From assembly GCA_963843535.1 (NCBI GenBank), contig CAWJKU010000003.1, forward strand, positions 186,001-250,000: 64,000 nt of DNA. Direction: 5' to 3'. The notes under the pieces were generated by a model. The model was not told the origin of the DNA and made no database searches. It worked only from the letters and a program-made list of their open reading frames with translations. Numbering within the stretch: position 1 is the first letter of the stretch; each line of letters begins with the position of its first letter. This DNA is from CAVUNY01 sp963843535 (lineage in GTDB: Bacteria > Chloroflexota > Anaerolineae > Anaerolineales > Anaerolineaceae). Position numbers and translations under genes: made by a program. Below, piece after piece: positions 17,337 to 26,003 of the stretch.

Positions 17337-17750
17337 CTACCAGACCTTGCAGAGGATCTCGCCGCCCACATTCAGCTGGCGAGCCCGCTGCCCGGTCATG
17401 ATGCCCTTGGGGGTTGACAGGATGGCAACGCCCATGCCCGACAGTACCCACGGGATATCCTGCTTGTGAGTGTAAACCCGCCGGCCTGGCCGGCTGACAC
17501 GCACAAGACCGGTGATGACGGGGCGGCGCTCGCGGCGTTCACCCACGTACTTCAACTTTACACGCAGTATCCGCTCGAATGTTTTCTCGCCATCGGCCAC
17601 TTCGAAGCTCTCGATGAAACCCTCTTCCCGCAGAATGCGAGCAATTTCGGCTTTGAGAGATGAAGATGGCATAGCCACCAGGGGTTGGCCAATGGACACA
17701 GCATTGCGGATGCGCGTCAACATATCTGAAATAGGATCATTCACGCTCAT
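17337..17750 (-). CDS. rpsH: Ribosomal protein uS8
   Basis: 137 residues. DPISDMLTRIRNAVSIG at the start and the C-terminal GMGVAILSTPKGIMTGQRARQLNVGGEILCKVW are diagnostic. 23 bp before rplF. Confidence 0.97.
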   Translation of the reverse strand: MSVNDPISDMLTRIRNAVSIGQPLVAMPSSSLKAEIARILREEGFIESFEVADGEKTFERILRVKLKYVGERRERRPVITGLVRVSRPGRRVYTHKQDIPWVLSGMGVAILSTPKGIMTGQRARQLNVGGEILCKVW

Positions 17751-17767
17751 TCTTAACCTCCACCAGG

Positions 17768-17950
17768 CTACCAGGATGACTTGGTCACACCGGGAATTTG
17801 CCCTTGCAGAGCTAACTCACGGAAGCAAATGCGGCAGAGACCAAAGCGGCGCATAAAGCCGCGCGGACGACCGCACAACCGGCAGCGATTGCGGACCTGG
17901 ATGGCATATTTTCTCCGCTGTTCACGAAAAGTCATGCACTTCTTCGCCAT
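17768..17950 (-). CDS. rpsZ: Ribosomal protein uS14, zinc-binding type Z
   Basis: 60 residues. The C-x2-C...C-x2-C zinc ribbon (CRLCGRPRGFMRRFGLCRIC) and the end GQIPGVTKSSW define the short zinc-dependent S14 form. Only 2 bp after rplE. Confidence 0.96.
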   Translation of the reverse strand: MAKKCMTFREQRRKYAIQVRNRCRLCGRPRGFMRRFGLCRICFRELALQGQIPGVTKSSW

Positions 17951-17952
17951 AA

Positions 17953-18495
17953 TTAACCCTTCCTGAATGGCATGCCGAGCATTTGCAGCATGGCAGCCGC
18001 CTGATCATCTGATGGAGCATTCGTCACGATCGTAATTTCCAAACCGCGGATTTTGTCGATCTTATCGTATTCGATTTCCGGAAAGATCAACTGTTCCCGC
18101 AAGCCCAGGGTGTAATTACCACGCCCATCAAAGGCATCCGGTGAGACCCCGCGGAAGTCACGCACCCGCGGCAGCACAATATTCATCAACCGGTCGAGGA
18201 AGGACCACATACGCTCGCCGCGCAGCGTGACCTTGGCGCCAATCGCGCGCCCTTCGCGCAACTTGAAGTTCGCGATGGACTTGCGGGCCTTGGTTACTAC
18301 CGGTTTCTGACCACTGATCGCGGTCATATCGGCTACTGCGGCTTCGAGCGCCTTGGGGTTATCCATTGCTTCTCCCAGGCCAATGTTGACCACCACCTTC
18401 TTCGGAGAGGGAACCTGCATAATATTCTGCAGATCCAATTCCTTAAATAAGGCAGGGACAATTTCTTTTTGATATCGTTCTTTCAACCTGTTCAT
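17953..18495 (-). CDS. rplE: Ribosomal protein uL5
   Basis: 180 residues from MNRLKERYQKEI, chosen for a GGGAG site and to avoid overlap with rplX. Contains KVVVNIGLGEA, GQKPVVTKARKSIANFKLREG and RDFRGVSPDAFDGRGNYTLG. Binds 5S rRNA and contacts the P-site tRNA. Confidence 0.96.
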   Translation of the reverse strand: MNRLKERYQKEIVPALFKELDLQNIMQVPSPKKVVVNIGLGEAMDNPKALEAAVADMTAISGQKPVVTKARKSIANFKLREGRAIGAKVTLRGERMWSFLDRLMNIVLPRVRDFRGVSPDAFDGRGNYTLGLREQLIFPEIEYDKIDKIRGLEITIVTNAPSDDQAAAMLQMLGMPFRKG

Positions 18496-18517
18496 TCGTA
18501 TTTCGCTCCCAGGTCGC

Positions 18518-18850
18518 CTAGTCGTCAATCACAGCCTGGCACTTCTTGCAAACCCGTCTGGAAACCCCGTCTTCGCGAGACAGGCTTACACGGGCGGCTT
18601 TATTGCACTTCGGGCACACCAACATCACATTCGAAATGTGGATGGGGCCTTCAAAGCGCACCTTGCCGGGTGCCATTGTGCGATTTTGTGCCTGTACCTG
18701 GCGCTGGTGCTTGGTCCGGATATTAATTCCCTGGACCGTCACCACGCCATCTTCAGGATTTACGCGGATTACTTCACCGCGTTTGTGTTTGTCTTCCAGG
18801 CGCCCGCTGATTATTTCAACCTGGTCACCTTTGCGAATCTTGACATCCAT
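18518..18850 (-). CDS. rplX: Ribosomal protein uL24 with C-terminal zinc-finger-like motif
   Basis: 110 residues. The KOW motif is near the start (RKGDQVEIISGRLEDKHKRGEVIRVNPEDG). The C-terminal part has two C-x2-C pairs (CPKCNKAARVSLSREDGVSRRVCKKC), as found in the L24 of several phyla. Between rplN and rplE. Confidence 0.96.
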   Translation of the reverse strand: MDVKIRKGDQVEIISGRLEDKHKRGEVIRVNPEDGVVTVQGINIRTKHQRQVQAQNRTMAPGKVRFEGPIHISNVMLVCPKCNKAARVSLSREDGVSRRVCKKCQAVIDD

Positions 18851-18873
18851 GGCTTCGCTCCTATCCTCTCTGC

Positions 18874-19245
18874 CTATATCACTTCCGGCGCGAGGGAAAC
18901 AATTTTCATAAAACCTTTTTCACGCAGTTCGCGAGCCACCGGGCCAAAAATACGCGTGCCTTTGGGGTTCTGGCCATCGTTATCCAGGATCACGGCCGCA
19001 TTATCATCAAAGCGGATGCTGGAACCATCGTCTCGCCGCCATTCCTTGGAAGTGCGCACAATCACCGCTTTGACAACTTCGCTCTTTTTCACCGAGCCTT
19101 GCGGAGCAGCCGATTTGACGGTAGCCACCACCACATCACCCACATGCCCATAACGTCGTGTTGAGCCGCCAATGACGTGAATGACCAGCAGCTCGCGCGC
19201 GCCGGTGTTATCGGCTACTTTTAAACGAGACTCTTGCTGAATCAT
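18874..19245 (-). CDS. rplN: Ribosomal protein uL14
   Basis: 123 residues. MIQQESRLKVADNTGARELLVIHVIGGSTRRY, and GTRIFGPVARELREKGFMKIVSLAPEVI at the end, are unmistakable. It lies 3 bp from rpsQ. Confidence 0.98.
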   Translation of the reverse strand: MIQQESRLKVADNTGARELLVIHVIGGSTRRYGHVGDVVVATVKSAAPQGSVKKSEVVKAVIVRTSKEWRRDDGSSIRFDDNAAVILDNDGQNPKGTRIFGPVARELREKGFMKIVSLAPEVI

Positions 19246-19248
19246 GGG

Positions 19249-19578
19249 TTATGCTCCCTGCTCTTCTTCAGTCACATCAGTCACATCTGGAACGTAAGGC
19301 GCCGCGACCAGCTCGTCAGCGGCAACTTCCGGTTCCACAGCTCGTTGGACAATTGACTCGACCACAAAACGTGTTTGCGCTGAAAAAGGACGGCTTTCCA
19401 CGATCTGTACCCTATCGCCAACTTCGCAGCCCAATTCATCATGGGCTTTGACCCTGTGCTGGGTGTGGACCACCTTGTGGTACAGCGGGTGTTGATAGGT
19501 CCGGCTGATCACAACCACAACGGTTTGCTGCATTTTGTTACTGGCGACCACGCCAGTTAACCTTCGCCGCTTGTTCAT
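19249..19578 (-). CDS. rpsQ: Ribosomal protein uS17 with extended acidic C terminus
   Basis: 109 residues, longer than the usual 80-90. The core is RRRLTGVVASNKMQQTVVVVISRTYQHPLYHKVV and VGDRVQIVESRPFSAQTRF. About 25 extra residues at the end are acidic (PEVAADELVAAP...VTDVTEEEQ), a lineage-type extension. It overlaps rpmC by one base. Confidence 0.95.
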   Translation of the reverse strand: MNKRRRLTGVVASNKMQQTVVVVISRTYQHPLYHKVVHTQHRVKAHDELGCEVGDRVQIVESRPFSAQTRFVVESIVQRAVEPEVAADELVAAPYVPDVTDVTEEEQGA

Positions 19579-19790
19579 TATTTACCACCTTCCTGACCAA
19601 TCCCTAATGCGCGTTCGTGCAGGATGGTCTCATATTTTGCTACCAGACGGCGGGTCTGCTTGAGACGGCTGGTGTCAGTCAGCTGGCCGGTGATGACCTG
19701 GAAACGCAGGTTCATTAATTCCTGCCGGGTGTCCGCCAACTTGGTCTTCAGTTCAGCATCACCAAGAAGTCGAATTTCTGACATTTTCAT
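19578..19790 (-). CDS. rpmC: Ribosomal protein uL29
   Basis: 70 residues. ELKTKLADTRQELMNLRFQVITGQLTDTSRLKQTRRLVAKYETILHER is the normal two-helix L29. It overlaps rplP by 4 bp and rpsQ by 1 bp. Confidence 0.96.
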   Translation of the reverse strand: MKMSEIRLLGDAELKTKLADTRQELMNLRFQVITGQLTDTSRLKQTRRLVAKYETILHERALGIGQEGGK

Positions 19791-20239
19791 GCCGTTTCTC
19801 CTTGCGCAGCGCTTTCATGCGTTTCGAGCACATCATGCCGCGCGACCACTTTGGTCTGAATTGAGAACTTGTAAGCCGCCTGATTCAAGGCATCCAGGGC
19901 GATTTCACTGGGCAGGCCGCCTACTTCGAACATAATCCTACCAGGCCGCACAACCGCGACCCAGTATTCCACGCCGCCTTTACCTTTACCCATACGAGTC
20001 TCGGGGGGGCGGTGAGTATATGGCTTATCCGGGAAAATCCGGATCCAAACTTTCCCACGGCGCTTCATGATGCGCACCAGGGTGCGGCGGGCGGCTTCGA
20101 TCTGCCGGGCAGAAACCCAACCGGGTTCCAATGCCTGCAGGCCGAATTCGCCGAAAGTCACTTCGGCGCCTCGCAAAGCCAGCCCAGTCATGCGACCGCG
20201 GTGCTGCTTGCGGTACTTGACACGCTTTGGCATCAACAT
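19787..20239 (-). CDS. rplP: Ribosomal protein uL16
   Basis: 150 residues. KRVKYRKQHRGRMTGLALRG, the VWIRIFPDKPYTHRPPETRMGKGKGGVEYWVAVVRPGRIMFEV block and the usual end are present. GAGGT lies seven bases before the ATG at 20239. Part of the peptidyl-transferase-proximal region. Confidence 0.96.
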   Translation of the reverse strand: MLMPKRVKYRKQHRGRMTGLALRGAEVTFGEFGLQALEPGWVSARQIEAARRTLVRIMKRRGKVWIRIFPDKPYTHRPPETRMGKGKGGVEYWVAVVRPGRIMFEVGGLPSEIALDALNQAAYKFSIQTKVVARHDVLETHESAAQGETA

Positions 20240-20285
20240 GGCTGCTACCTCTTTCGTACCACCAGGTTTTCACCCGGCGGGATAT

Positions 20286-20963
20286 TTACTCGCTAACGTA
20301 CACGCCTTCAGTGGGTTGGGCTTGCTCTTCCACTTCGCGCAGTACTTCGCCCTTATAAACCCACACCTTGATCCCAATCTGGCCGTAGGTGGTCAGGGCT
20401 GAGGTGCGAGCGAAATCCATGTCGGCGCGCAGGGTTTGCAGGGGAACTCGACCTTCGCGCAGCCAGACAGTGCGGGCCATTTCAGCACCGCTTAAGCGAC
20501 CGGCAACCTGAATACGGATGCCCTGGGCGCCCTGGCGCTGTGCCTGTTGGATCGCCCGCTTCATTGCACGGCGGTAAGATACGCGCCGTTGAATCTGCCC
20601 GGCGATATTCGTGGCGATCAACCAGGCATCGGTATCGGGGGTCTTAATCTCTTTAATTTCGAGATCAATTTTCTTTCCGGTCAGTGCTTCCAGATTCTGG
20701 CGAATCACTTTGACCGTCTCGCCTTTACGACCGATTAAAATACCGGGTTTAGCGGTATGAACAACCACTTTCACCTTACCGGGGTAGCGCTCCACTTCCA
20801 CCTGTGAAACGCCGGCTTTCTCGGCATCCTTATGGATCATATTGCGGATGGCAAAATCCTGGTGAAGCTGGTCAGTATATTCTGTACCTTCGGCATACCA
20901 TCGCCCCATCCAGGGTTGATTGATGCCCAGACGAAAACCTATCGGGTGAACTTTTCTACCCAT
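20286..20963 (-). CDS. rpsC: Ribosomal protein uS3
   Basis: 225 residues. MGRKVHPIGFRLGINQPWMGRWYAEG start, KH domain with KPGILIGRKGETVK, and the RLSGAEMARTVWLREGRVPLQTLRADMDF block. The short C terminus lacks any extra domain. Between rplV and rplP. Confidence 0.97.
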   Translation of the reverse strand: MGRKVHPIGFRLGINQPWMGRWYAEGTEYTDQLHQDFAIRNMIHKDAEKAGVSQVEVERYPGKVKVVVHTAKPGILIGRKGETVKVIRQNLEALTGKKIDLEIKEIKTPDTDAWLIATNIAGQIQRRVSYRRAMKRAIQQAQRQGAQGIRIQVAGRLSGAEMARTVWLREGRVPLQTLRADMDFARTSALTTYGQIGIKVWVYKGEVLREVEEQAQPTEGVYVSE

Positions 20964-21021
20964 ATGCTCTCCTGCTTTCTCATGCGAAATCTATCTCGGT
21001 CGATCTGGTTATCGCCATCAG

Positions 21022-21363
21022 TTACTCGCGCTCGCGCAGCACAATTGTGATGTGCGAAGCCCGGCGCAGCAACGGTTTGAAACGGCCGCGGGCGCCAAAC
21101 CTGCGCCACTTGCGCGTCGGCGCCTCATCAGCGGTGATCCGGTAAACAACCAGGTCGTCGCGGCTTACACCAAAGTTTTCTTCGGCATTGGCAACGGCCG
21201 AGACCAATAGCTTGCGTACATGGTGTGCAGCGATCTTCGGCGTAAACTGCAGGGTATTCAGCGCCTGCACTGCAGGTTTGCCGCGCACCAGGTCAATCAC
21301 CAGGCGAACCTTCTGGGCTGAAACGCCGCAGAAACTTAATTGAGCTCGAATATCAGTTGCCAT
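21022..21363 (-). CDS. rplV: Ribosomal protein uL22
   Basis: 113 residues. SAQKVRLVIDLVRGKPAVQALNTLQFTPKIAAHHVRKLLVSAVANAE and the exit-tunnel hairpin residues near RKWRRFGARGRFKPLLRRASHITIVL are conserved. 3 bp after rpsS. Confidence 0.97.
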   Translation of the reverse strand: MATDIRAQLSFCGVSAQKVRLVIDLVRGKPAVQALNTLQFTPKIAAHHVRKLLVSAVANAEENFGVSRDDLVVYRITADEAPTRKWRRFGARGRFKPLLRRASHITIVLRERE

Positions 21364-21366
21364 GGC

Positions 21367-21648
21367 TTATTTAACCTTCGCAGATGACTTCTCAGCCATA
21401 TGACCGCGGAAATGGCGGGTCGGAGCGAATTCGCCCAGACGGTGGCCGATCATGTTCTCGGTGATATAGATCGGAACATGGCGGCGGCCATCATGCACGG
21501 CAATCGTATGGCCCAAAAGCTGGGGAAAAATCGTCGAAGCCCGGCTCCAGGTGCGAATCACTTTCTTGTCACCCTTTGCGTTCATCGCTTCGATTTTCTT
21601 CAGAAGCTTTGGTTCAATAAATGGTCCCTTTTTCAGCGAACGTGACAT
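21367..21648 (-). CDS. rpsS: Ribosomal protein uS19
   Basis: 93 residues. RSLKKGPFIEPKLLKKIE at the start, TWSRASTIFPQLLGHTIAVHDGRRHVPIYITENMIGHRLGEFAPTRHFRGH thereafter: complete and typical. Confidence 0.98.
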   Translation of the reverse strand: MSRSLKKGPFIEPKLLKKIEAMNAKGDKKVIRTWSRASTIFPQLLGHTIAVHDGRRHVPIYITENMIGHRLGEFAPTRHFRGHMAEKSSAKVK

Positions 21649-21690
21649 ATTATCGTCCCTCTTTCTCGCTTATTGGCTCAGTAACTTGCA

Positions 21691-22530
21691 TTACCGGCCG
21701 CTCCCCGCGTTGCGTCGGCGGATAATATACTGATCCGTCTTCTTATTCTTACGGGTCTTATAGCCCATTGTGGGTTTACCCCACGGGCTCTTCGGGCTGG
21801 GCATACCAATCGGCTGCCGGCCTTCGCCACCACCATGCGGGTGGTCGCGCGGGCTCATTGCTGAACCGCGCACGGTCGGGCGGATACCCATATTGCGCTT
21901 ACGGCCAGCCTTGCCCAACTTGATATTGCTGTGATCCAGGTTGCCCACCTGGCCGATGGTTGCATAGCACACCTGCCGGACAAGGCGAACCTCGCCGGAA
22001 GGCAGGCGGACCTGGGCATACTCGCCTTCTTTCGCCAGCAGTTGAGCCGCGGTTCCAGCAGCACGCGCCAACTGGCCGCCCTTATTCGCCTGCAGCTCCA
22101 CGTTGTGGATCAAGGTGCCGACCGGAATATTGGCCAGAGGCAGGTTGTTCCCGGGACGAATATCGGCTGTGGGTCCAGAAACGACCGTGTCGCCGACTTT
22201 CAAACCCAGGGGGGCCACAATGTAGCGCTTTTCGCCATCGGCATAAGATAACAGGGCCAGGCGAGCCGTGCGAATCGGGTCGTACTCAATCGCCGTTACC
22301 TTCGCGGGGATGTCGCGTTTTTCACGTTTGAAATCAACCATGCGAACGTACTGGCGCGATCCACCACCTTGGTGCCGCACTGTGATCCGGCCGTAGCTGT
22401 TGCGCCCGGCCATGCGGCGGCGGATCACGATCAAAGACTTCTCGGGCTTAGATTTCGTGATCTCTTCAAAGGTATATCCAGTCATGCCGCGCAGACTGGG
22501 GGTTACTGGTTTATAAATCTTGACGGCCAT
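21691..22530 (-). CDS. rplB: Ribosomal protein uL2
   Basis: 279 residues. The peptidyl-transferase-associated His is in SPRDHPHGGGEGR, and the GRNSYGRITVRHQGGGSRQYVRMVDFKR and SAMSPRD motifs are intact. It overlaps rplW by one base. Confidence 0.98.
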   Translation of the reverse strand: MAVKIYKPVTPSLRGMTGYTFEEITKSKPEKSLIVIRRRMAGRNSYGRITVRHQGGGSRQYVRMVDFKREKRDIPAKVTAIEYDPIRTARLALLSYADGEKRYIVAPLGLKVGDTVVSGPTADIRPGNNLPLANIPVGTLIHNVELQANKGGQLARAAGTAAQLLAKEGEYAQVRLPSGEVRLVRQVCYATIGQVGNLDHSNIKLGKAGRKRNMGIRPTVRGSAMSPRDHPHGGGEGRQPIGMPSPKSPWGKPTMGYKTRKNKKTDQYIIRRRNAGSGR

Positions 22531-22832
22531 TACTCCACCCCTTCAAAGAATGGGATCCGATCTTCGGCTGCCAGCGTGACAATTGCTTTCTTGAAACCGC
22601 TGTCTCGCACCGCTAATCGGCGGCTTTTCGCCCGGCGAGTTCGTTTGGCCGGAACATTGATCACGTTCACCCGCAAAACCGTTACGTCAAACAGGGTTTC
22701 AACGGCATCCTTCACCAGGGTTCGGGTGGCATCACTGGCCACTTCAAAAACGAATTGGTGCAGGCGATTGTTGAGATAATTCGACTTTTCGGTCACCAGC
22801 GGGCGGTGGAGAACATCATAAATCGTAGACAT
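22530..22832 (-). CDS. rplW: Ribosomal protein uL23
   Basis: 100 residues from MSTIYDVLHRPLVTEKSN, chosen because AGGAGG is seven bases upstream; a longer frame to 22871 would overlap rplD. Holds the LHQFVFEVASDATRTLVKDAVETLFDVTVLRVNVINVPAKRTR core. Docking site for trigger factor and SRP at the tunnel exit. Confidence 0.96.
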   Translation of the reverse strand: MSTIYDVLHRPLVTEKSNYLNNRLHQFVFEVASDATRTLVKDAVETLFDVTVLRVNVINVPAKRTRRAKSRRLAVRDSGFKKAIVTLAAEDRIPFFEGVE

Positions 22833-22833
22833 G

Positions 22834-23472
22834 TTATCCTCCTGCCTGACCCAGGTGGGCCTTAATCGCATCCAGGGCTGAGAGGGGCAGAACCAGCTTT
22901 TCGAAGGTCAGCAAGTCCCGGATGTTGAGATAACTCGCCAGCATAATTTTTGCATCCGGAATGTTATTCGTCGAGCGGATCACGCCTTCATAGGCAGCCT
23001 TTTCGGGAATAAGCACCAGCGCACTGGATTCGCCAACCAGACTGTTTAAAGCTGCAGCCATCAGGCGAGTTTTCGGCTCAACCAGAGCCAGCTCATCGAC
23101 CACAACCACGCATTCCTCGGCAGCTTTCACCGAAAGCGCTGAACGCAGGGCAGTCTGGCGCATTTTTCGCGGCATCGACAGTGTATAGCCATGCGGGTGC
23201 GGGGTATGCACACCACCACCGCCCTTCCAGTGAGGAGCGCGGGTTGAACCCTGGCGGGCGCGCCCGGTGCCTTTTTGCTTCCAGGGCTTGCGGCCGCCGC
23301 CAGCAACATCGCTGCGCGTCTTGGTCTGATGCGTACCCAGGCGCGCATTAGCCATCTGGCGTACGTAAGCCTGGTGCATTAAGTCAATATAAATTGGGGC
23401 TTCAAAAATCCCAGCGGGAAGCTCAACCGTGCTGACCTTCACGCCTTCCATGTTAAGAACATCCACTTCCAT
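22834..23472 (-). CDS. rplD: Ribosomal protein uL4
   Basis: 212 residues. The long tunnel loop GTHQTKTRSDVAGGGRKPWKQKGTGRARQGSTRAPHWKGGGGVHTP is complete. In E. coli L4 also represses its own S10 operon; whether it does so here is unknown, but see the dyad at 24362-24417. One bp before rplW. Confidence 0.97.
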   Translation of the reverse strand: MEVDVLNMEGVKVSTVELPAGIFEAPIYIDLMHQAYVRQMANARLGTHQTKTRSDVAGGGRKPWKQKGTGRARQGSTRAPHWKGGGGVHTPHPHGYTLSMPRKMRQTALRSALSVKAAEECVVVVDELALVEPKTRLMAAALNSLVGESSALVLIPEKAAYEGVIRSTNNIPDAKIMLASYLNIRDLLTFEKLVLPLSALDAIKAHLGQAGG

Positions 23473-23518
23473 TTTTCCATCGCTCCTTGTGCTGAACAGC
23501 AGTCTCAGGCAAGCCTGA

Positions 23519-24148
23519 TTACTGCTTTCGAGCCTCGTTGATCAGCACCAGACCGCCCTTCGCACCGGGGACAGCACCGCGCACACCTAACAGATGGCGC
23601 TCTGCATCCACCAGCACGACTTTAAGGCTCTGCGATGTAACCCGGTCACTGCCCATGTGACCTGGTCCGCGAGAACCTTTATAGACGCGTCCTGGGGTTG
23701 TTGTGGAACTGCGCGAGCCAGGACCGCGTTCACGGTCTGACTGGCCGTGCGTGCGAGGACCACCACGGAAGTGGTAGCGTTTCACGCCACCCTGGAACCC
23801 TTTGCCTTTGCTGACGCCGACAACATCAACTTTCTCCCCCACAGTAAAAACAGAAACGTTTACCGTTTCCCCTTCTTTTACCTGTGGATCCTTGGCGCGA
23901 AATTCGCGGATAAAACGGAGTGGGGGCAGACTGTTACGCTTGAGGTGCCCCATCTCGCCGCCGGTCAGACGCTTAGGCTTCACTTCATCGAAACCCAGTT
24001 GAACCGCCTGATAGCCGTCAGTTTCGGCTGTGCGCACCTGGGTAACGAAACATGGCCCAGCTTCGATGAGTGTTATCGGGATTGCAACACCGTCCACGTC
24101 GAAAATCTGGGTCATGCCGACTTTCTTGCCAATGAGCCCTTTAAACAT
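23519..24148 (-). CDS. rplC: Ribosomal protein uL3
   Basis: 209 residues from MFKGLIGKKVGMTQIFD. The start at 24148 has AAGGAG nine bases upstream; the reading from 24166 begins within that ribosome binding site. KGKGFQGGVKRYHFRGGPRTHGQSDRERGPGSRSSTTTPGRVYKG is the conserved core. A 280-bp gap separates it from rpsJ. Confidence 0.97.
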   Translation of the reverse strand: MFKGLIGKKVGMTQIFDVDGVAIPITLIEAGPCFVTQVRTAETDGYQAVQLGFDEVKPKRLTGGEMGHLKRNSLPPLRFIREFRAKDPQVKEGETVNVSVFTVGEKVDVVGVSKGKGFQGGVKRYHFRGGPRTHGQSDRERGPGSRSSTTTPGRVYKGSRGPGHMGSDRVTSQSLKVVLVDAERHLLGVRGAVPGAKGGLVLINEARKQ

Positions 24149-24320
24149 CTCGATTGTCTCCTTCATAAAATATTTCCGGGACTGTCAGCCTGGGCTTGGC
24201 TGCATCATCCCTGTCCGCAGCGCAGTCAGCTGCCGGGGCGAGGCTCAAATATTTTTTCAGCCCGCCGTGAGACTGCTCTTACGCTGCCTGTTTACCTGTC
24301 TTTCGACCGCAAACCTGTCA

Positions 24321-24349
24321 ATGTTACCACTAACCTGGATTAATGTCCA
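24321..24349 (-). promoter_or_regulatory. Candidate promoter for rplC onward
   Basis: On the minus strand TGGACA (24349-24344), a 17-bp spacer and TAACAT (24326-24321). Placed in the unusual 280-bp gap between rpsJ and rplC. The -10 matches only four of six bases. Confidence 0.4.
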
Positions 24350-24361
24350 GAGTAAGTCGTA

Positions 24362-24417
24362 GATTGGCAGTTGACACAAAGCAGATACGATCATCCACCC
24401 TCTGTCAACTGCCAATC
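24362..24417 (-). promoter_or_regulatory. Long dyad in the rpsJ-rplC spacer
   Basis: A perfect 15-bp inverted repeat (GATTGGCAGTTGACA at 24362-24376, TGTCAACTGCCAATC at 24403-24417) with a 26-base loop, 12 bp past the rpsJ stop and upstream of the candidate promoter. No T-run follows, so it is not a simple terminator. It may be an RNA structure bound by a ribosomal protein, or a processing site. The rest of the 280-bp spacer shows no gene. Confidence 0.6.
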
Positions 24418-24428
24418 CGCTATCAAAG

Positions 24429-24737
24429 TTAGATCTTGATTTCGATGTCCACCCCAGCCGGCAGGCTGAGACGCATTAACATATCGATTGTCTTGGAATC
24501 AGGTTCCAATACATCGATCAACCGGTTATGCGTACGAATCTCGAAATGCTCGTGAGAATCCTTGTCAATAAAGGCCGAGCGTCGAACGGTAAACCGCTCC
24601 ACCTTGGTAGGCAGCGGAACCGGGCCAACAACCTGGGCGCCGCTGCGCTCAGCAGTTTCGACAATCCGTTTGGCGGATTGATCGAGAACTCGATGATCAT
24701 ATGCTTTCAGGCGAATGCGTATTTTCTGCTTAGCCAT
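24429..24737 (-). CDS. rpsJ: Ribosomal protein uS10
   Basis: 102 residues. IRIRLKAYDHRVLDQSAKRIVETAERSGAQVVGPVPLPTKVERFTV and the FEIRTHNRLIDVLEPDSKTIDMLMRLSLPAGVDIEIKI end are typical. It is 10 bp behind tuf, so the str and S10 gene sets are fused into one array. Confidence 0.98.
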   Translation of the reverse strand: MAKQKIRIRLKAYDHRVLDQSAKRIVETAERSGAQVVGPVPLPTKVERFTVRRSAFIDKDSHEHFEIRTHNRLIDVLEPDSKTIDMLMRLSLPAGVDIEIKI

Positions 24738-24746
24738 TTTTTCTGC

Positions 24747-25949
24747 CTAGTCGAGAATCTTGGTGATCACGCCGGCGCCAACCGTCAGACCACCTTCGCG
24801 AATTGCAAACTTTGAGCCCTGCTCCAACGCCACCGGGATGATCAATTCCACCGTCAGGTTCACGTTGTCGCCGGGCATCACCATTTCCACATCCTTGGGC
24901 AGCGTGATCGAGCCCGTTACGTCCATCGTGCGGATGTAGAACTGCGGCCGGTAGCCGTTGAAAAACGCCTTGTGCCGCCCGCCTTCTTCCTTCTTCAGCA
25001 CGTACACTTCACTCAAAAACTTCTTGTGCGGCGTGATCGACCCCGGTTTGGCGATCACCTGCCCGCGCTCCACGTCCGCGCGCTCGATCCCGCGCAGCAG
25101 CAGCCCCAGGTTGTCTCCCGCCATCCCCTCGTCCAACAGCTTGTGGAACATCTCCACACCCGTCACCACCGAGTTCCGGCTCTTTTCCTGCAGCCCGACG
25201 ATCTCCACCGGCTCGCCTACCTTGATCTTGCCCCGGTCCACGCGCCCCGTCACCACCGTCCCCCGCCCTTTGATCGAGAACACGTCTTCCACCGGCATCA
25301 TGAACGGCAGTTCCACCAACCGCTTCGGCTCCGGAATGTATTCATCCACCACCCGCAGCAGCTCTTTGATCGATTCGTACTCCGGCGCATTCGGGTCCGT
25401 CGACGTGCTCTCGTTCGCCTGCAGCGCCGACCCGCGCACTATCGGGATCGTATCCCCGGGATACCCGTACCCGCTCAGCATCTCCCGCAGCTCCAGCTCC
25501 ACCAGCTCCAACAGCTCCGGATCGTTCATCTGGTCGATCTTGTTCAGGTACACCACGATGCTCGGCACTTCCACCTGCCGCGCTAACAGCACATGCTCTT
25601 TCGTCTGCGGCATCGGCCCATCCGGCGCCGCGACCACCAGAATCGCCCCGTCTACCTGCGCCGCCCCCGTGATCATGTTCTTGATGTAATCCCGGTGACC
25701 AGGCATGTCTACATGCGCGTAGTGCCGCTTGTCCGTCTCGTATTCGACGTGCGCTATGTTGATCGTGATCCCGCGCGCTTTCTCTTCCGGCGCGTTGTCG
25801 ATCTGATCGTATGCCTTGTACGTGCCGTGCCCTTTCAGCGCGCAGTACTTCGTGATCGCTGCCGTCAGCGTCGTCTTCCCGTGGTCGATGTGTCCCATCG
25901 TCCCTACGTTCAAATGCGGTTTGCTTCGGTCAAATTTCTGCTTTGCCAT
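24747..25949 (-). CDS. tuf: Elongation factor Tu
   Basis: 400 residues. GTPase motifs GHIDHGKTT, DMPGHRDY, NKID and the GSALQA region are all present, followed by the two beta barrels. Delivers aminoacyl-tRNA to the ribosome. Codon use differs sharply from the neighbours: between about 25000 and 25900 nearly every codon ends in G or C (for example GTG, CTG, GGG, CAC, AAC, ATC), whereas fusA and rpsJ are mixed. Between fusA and rpsJ. Confidence 0.98.
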   Translation of the reverse strand: MAKQKFDRSKPHLNVGTMGHIDHGKTTLTAAITKYCALKGHGTYKAYDQIDNAPEEKARGITINIAHVEYETDKRHYAHVDMPGHRDYIKNMITGAAQVDGAILVVAAPDGPMPQTKEHVLLARQVEVPSIVVYLNKIDQMNDPELLELVELELREMLSGYGYPGDTIPIVRGSALQANESTSTDPNAPEYESIKELLRVVDEYIPEPKRLVELPFMMPVEDVFSIKGRGTVVTGRVDRGKIKVGEPVEIVGLQEKSRNSVVTGVEMFHKLLDEGMAGDNLGLLLRGIERADVERGQVIAKPGSITPHKKFLSEVYVLKKEEGGRHKAFFNGYRPQFYIRTMDVTGSITLPKDVEMVMPGDNVNLTVELIIPVALEQGSKFAIREGGLTVGAGVITKILD

Positions 25950-26003
25950 AAGATCGAACTCTCCTTTAGAAAAATTCCAAGGTTGCGGTTAGTAAATAAT
26001 TCC

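Noticed and set aside
24958..25689. Long plus-strand open frames (up to 243 codons) across tuf
   Set aside because: They are antisense to a complete EF-Tu gene and come from its G/C-ending codons. Their products are Ser/Arg-rich without a domain, and no ribosome binding site was found.
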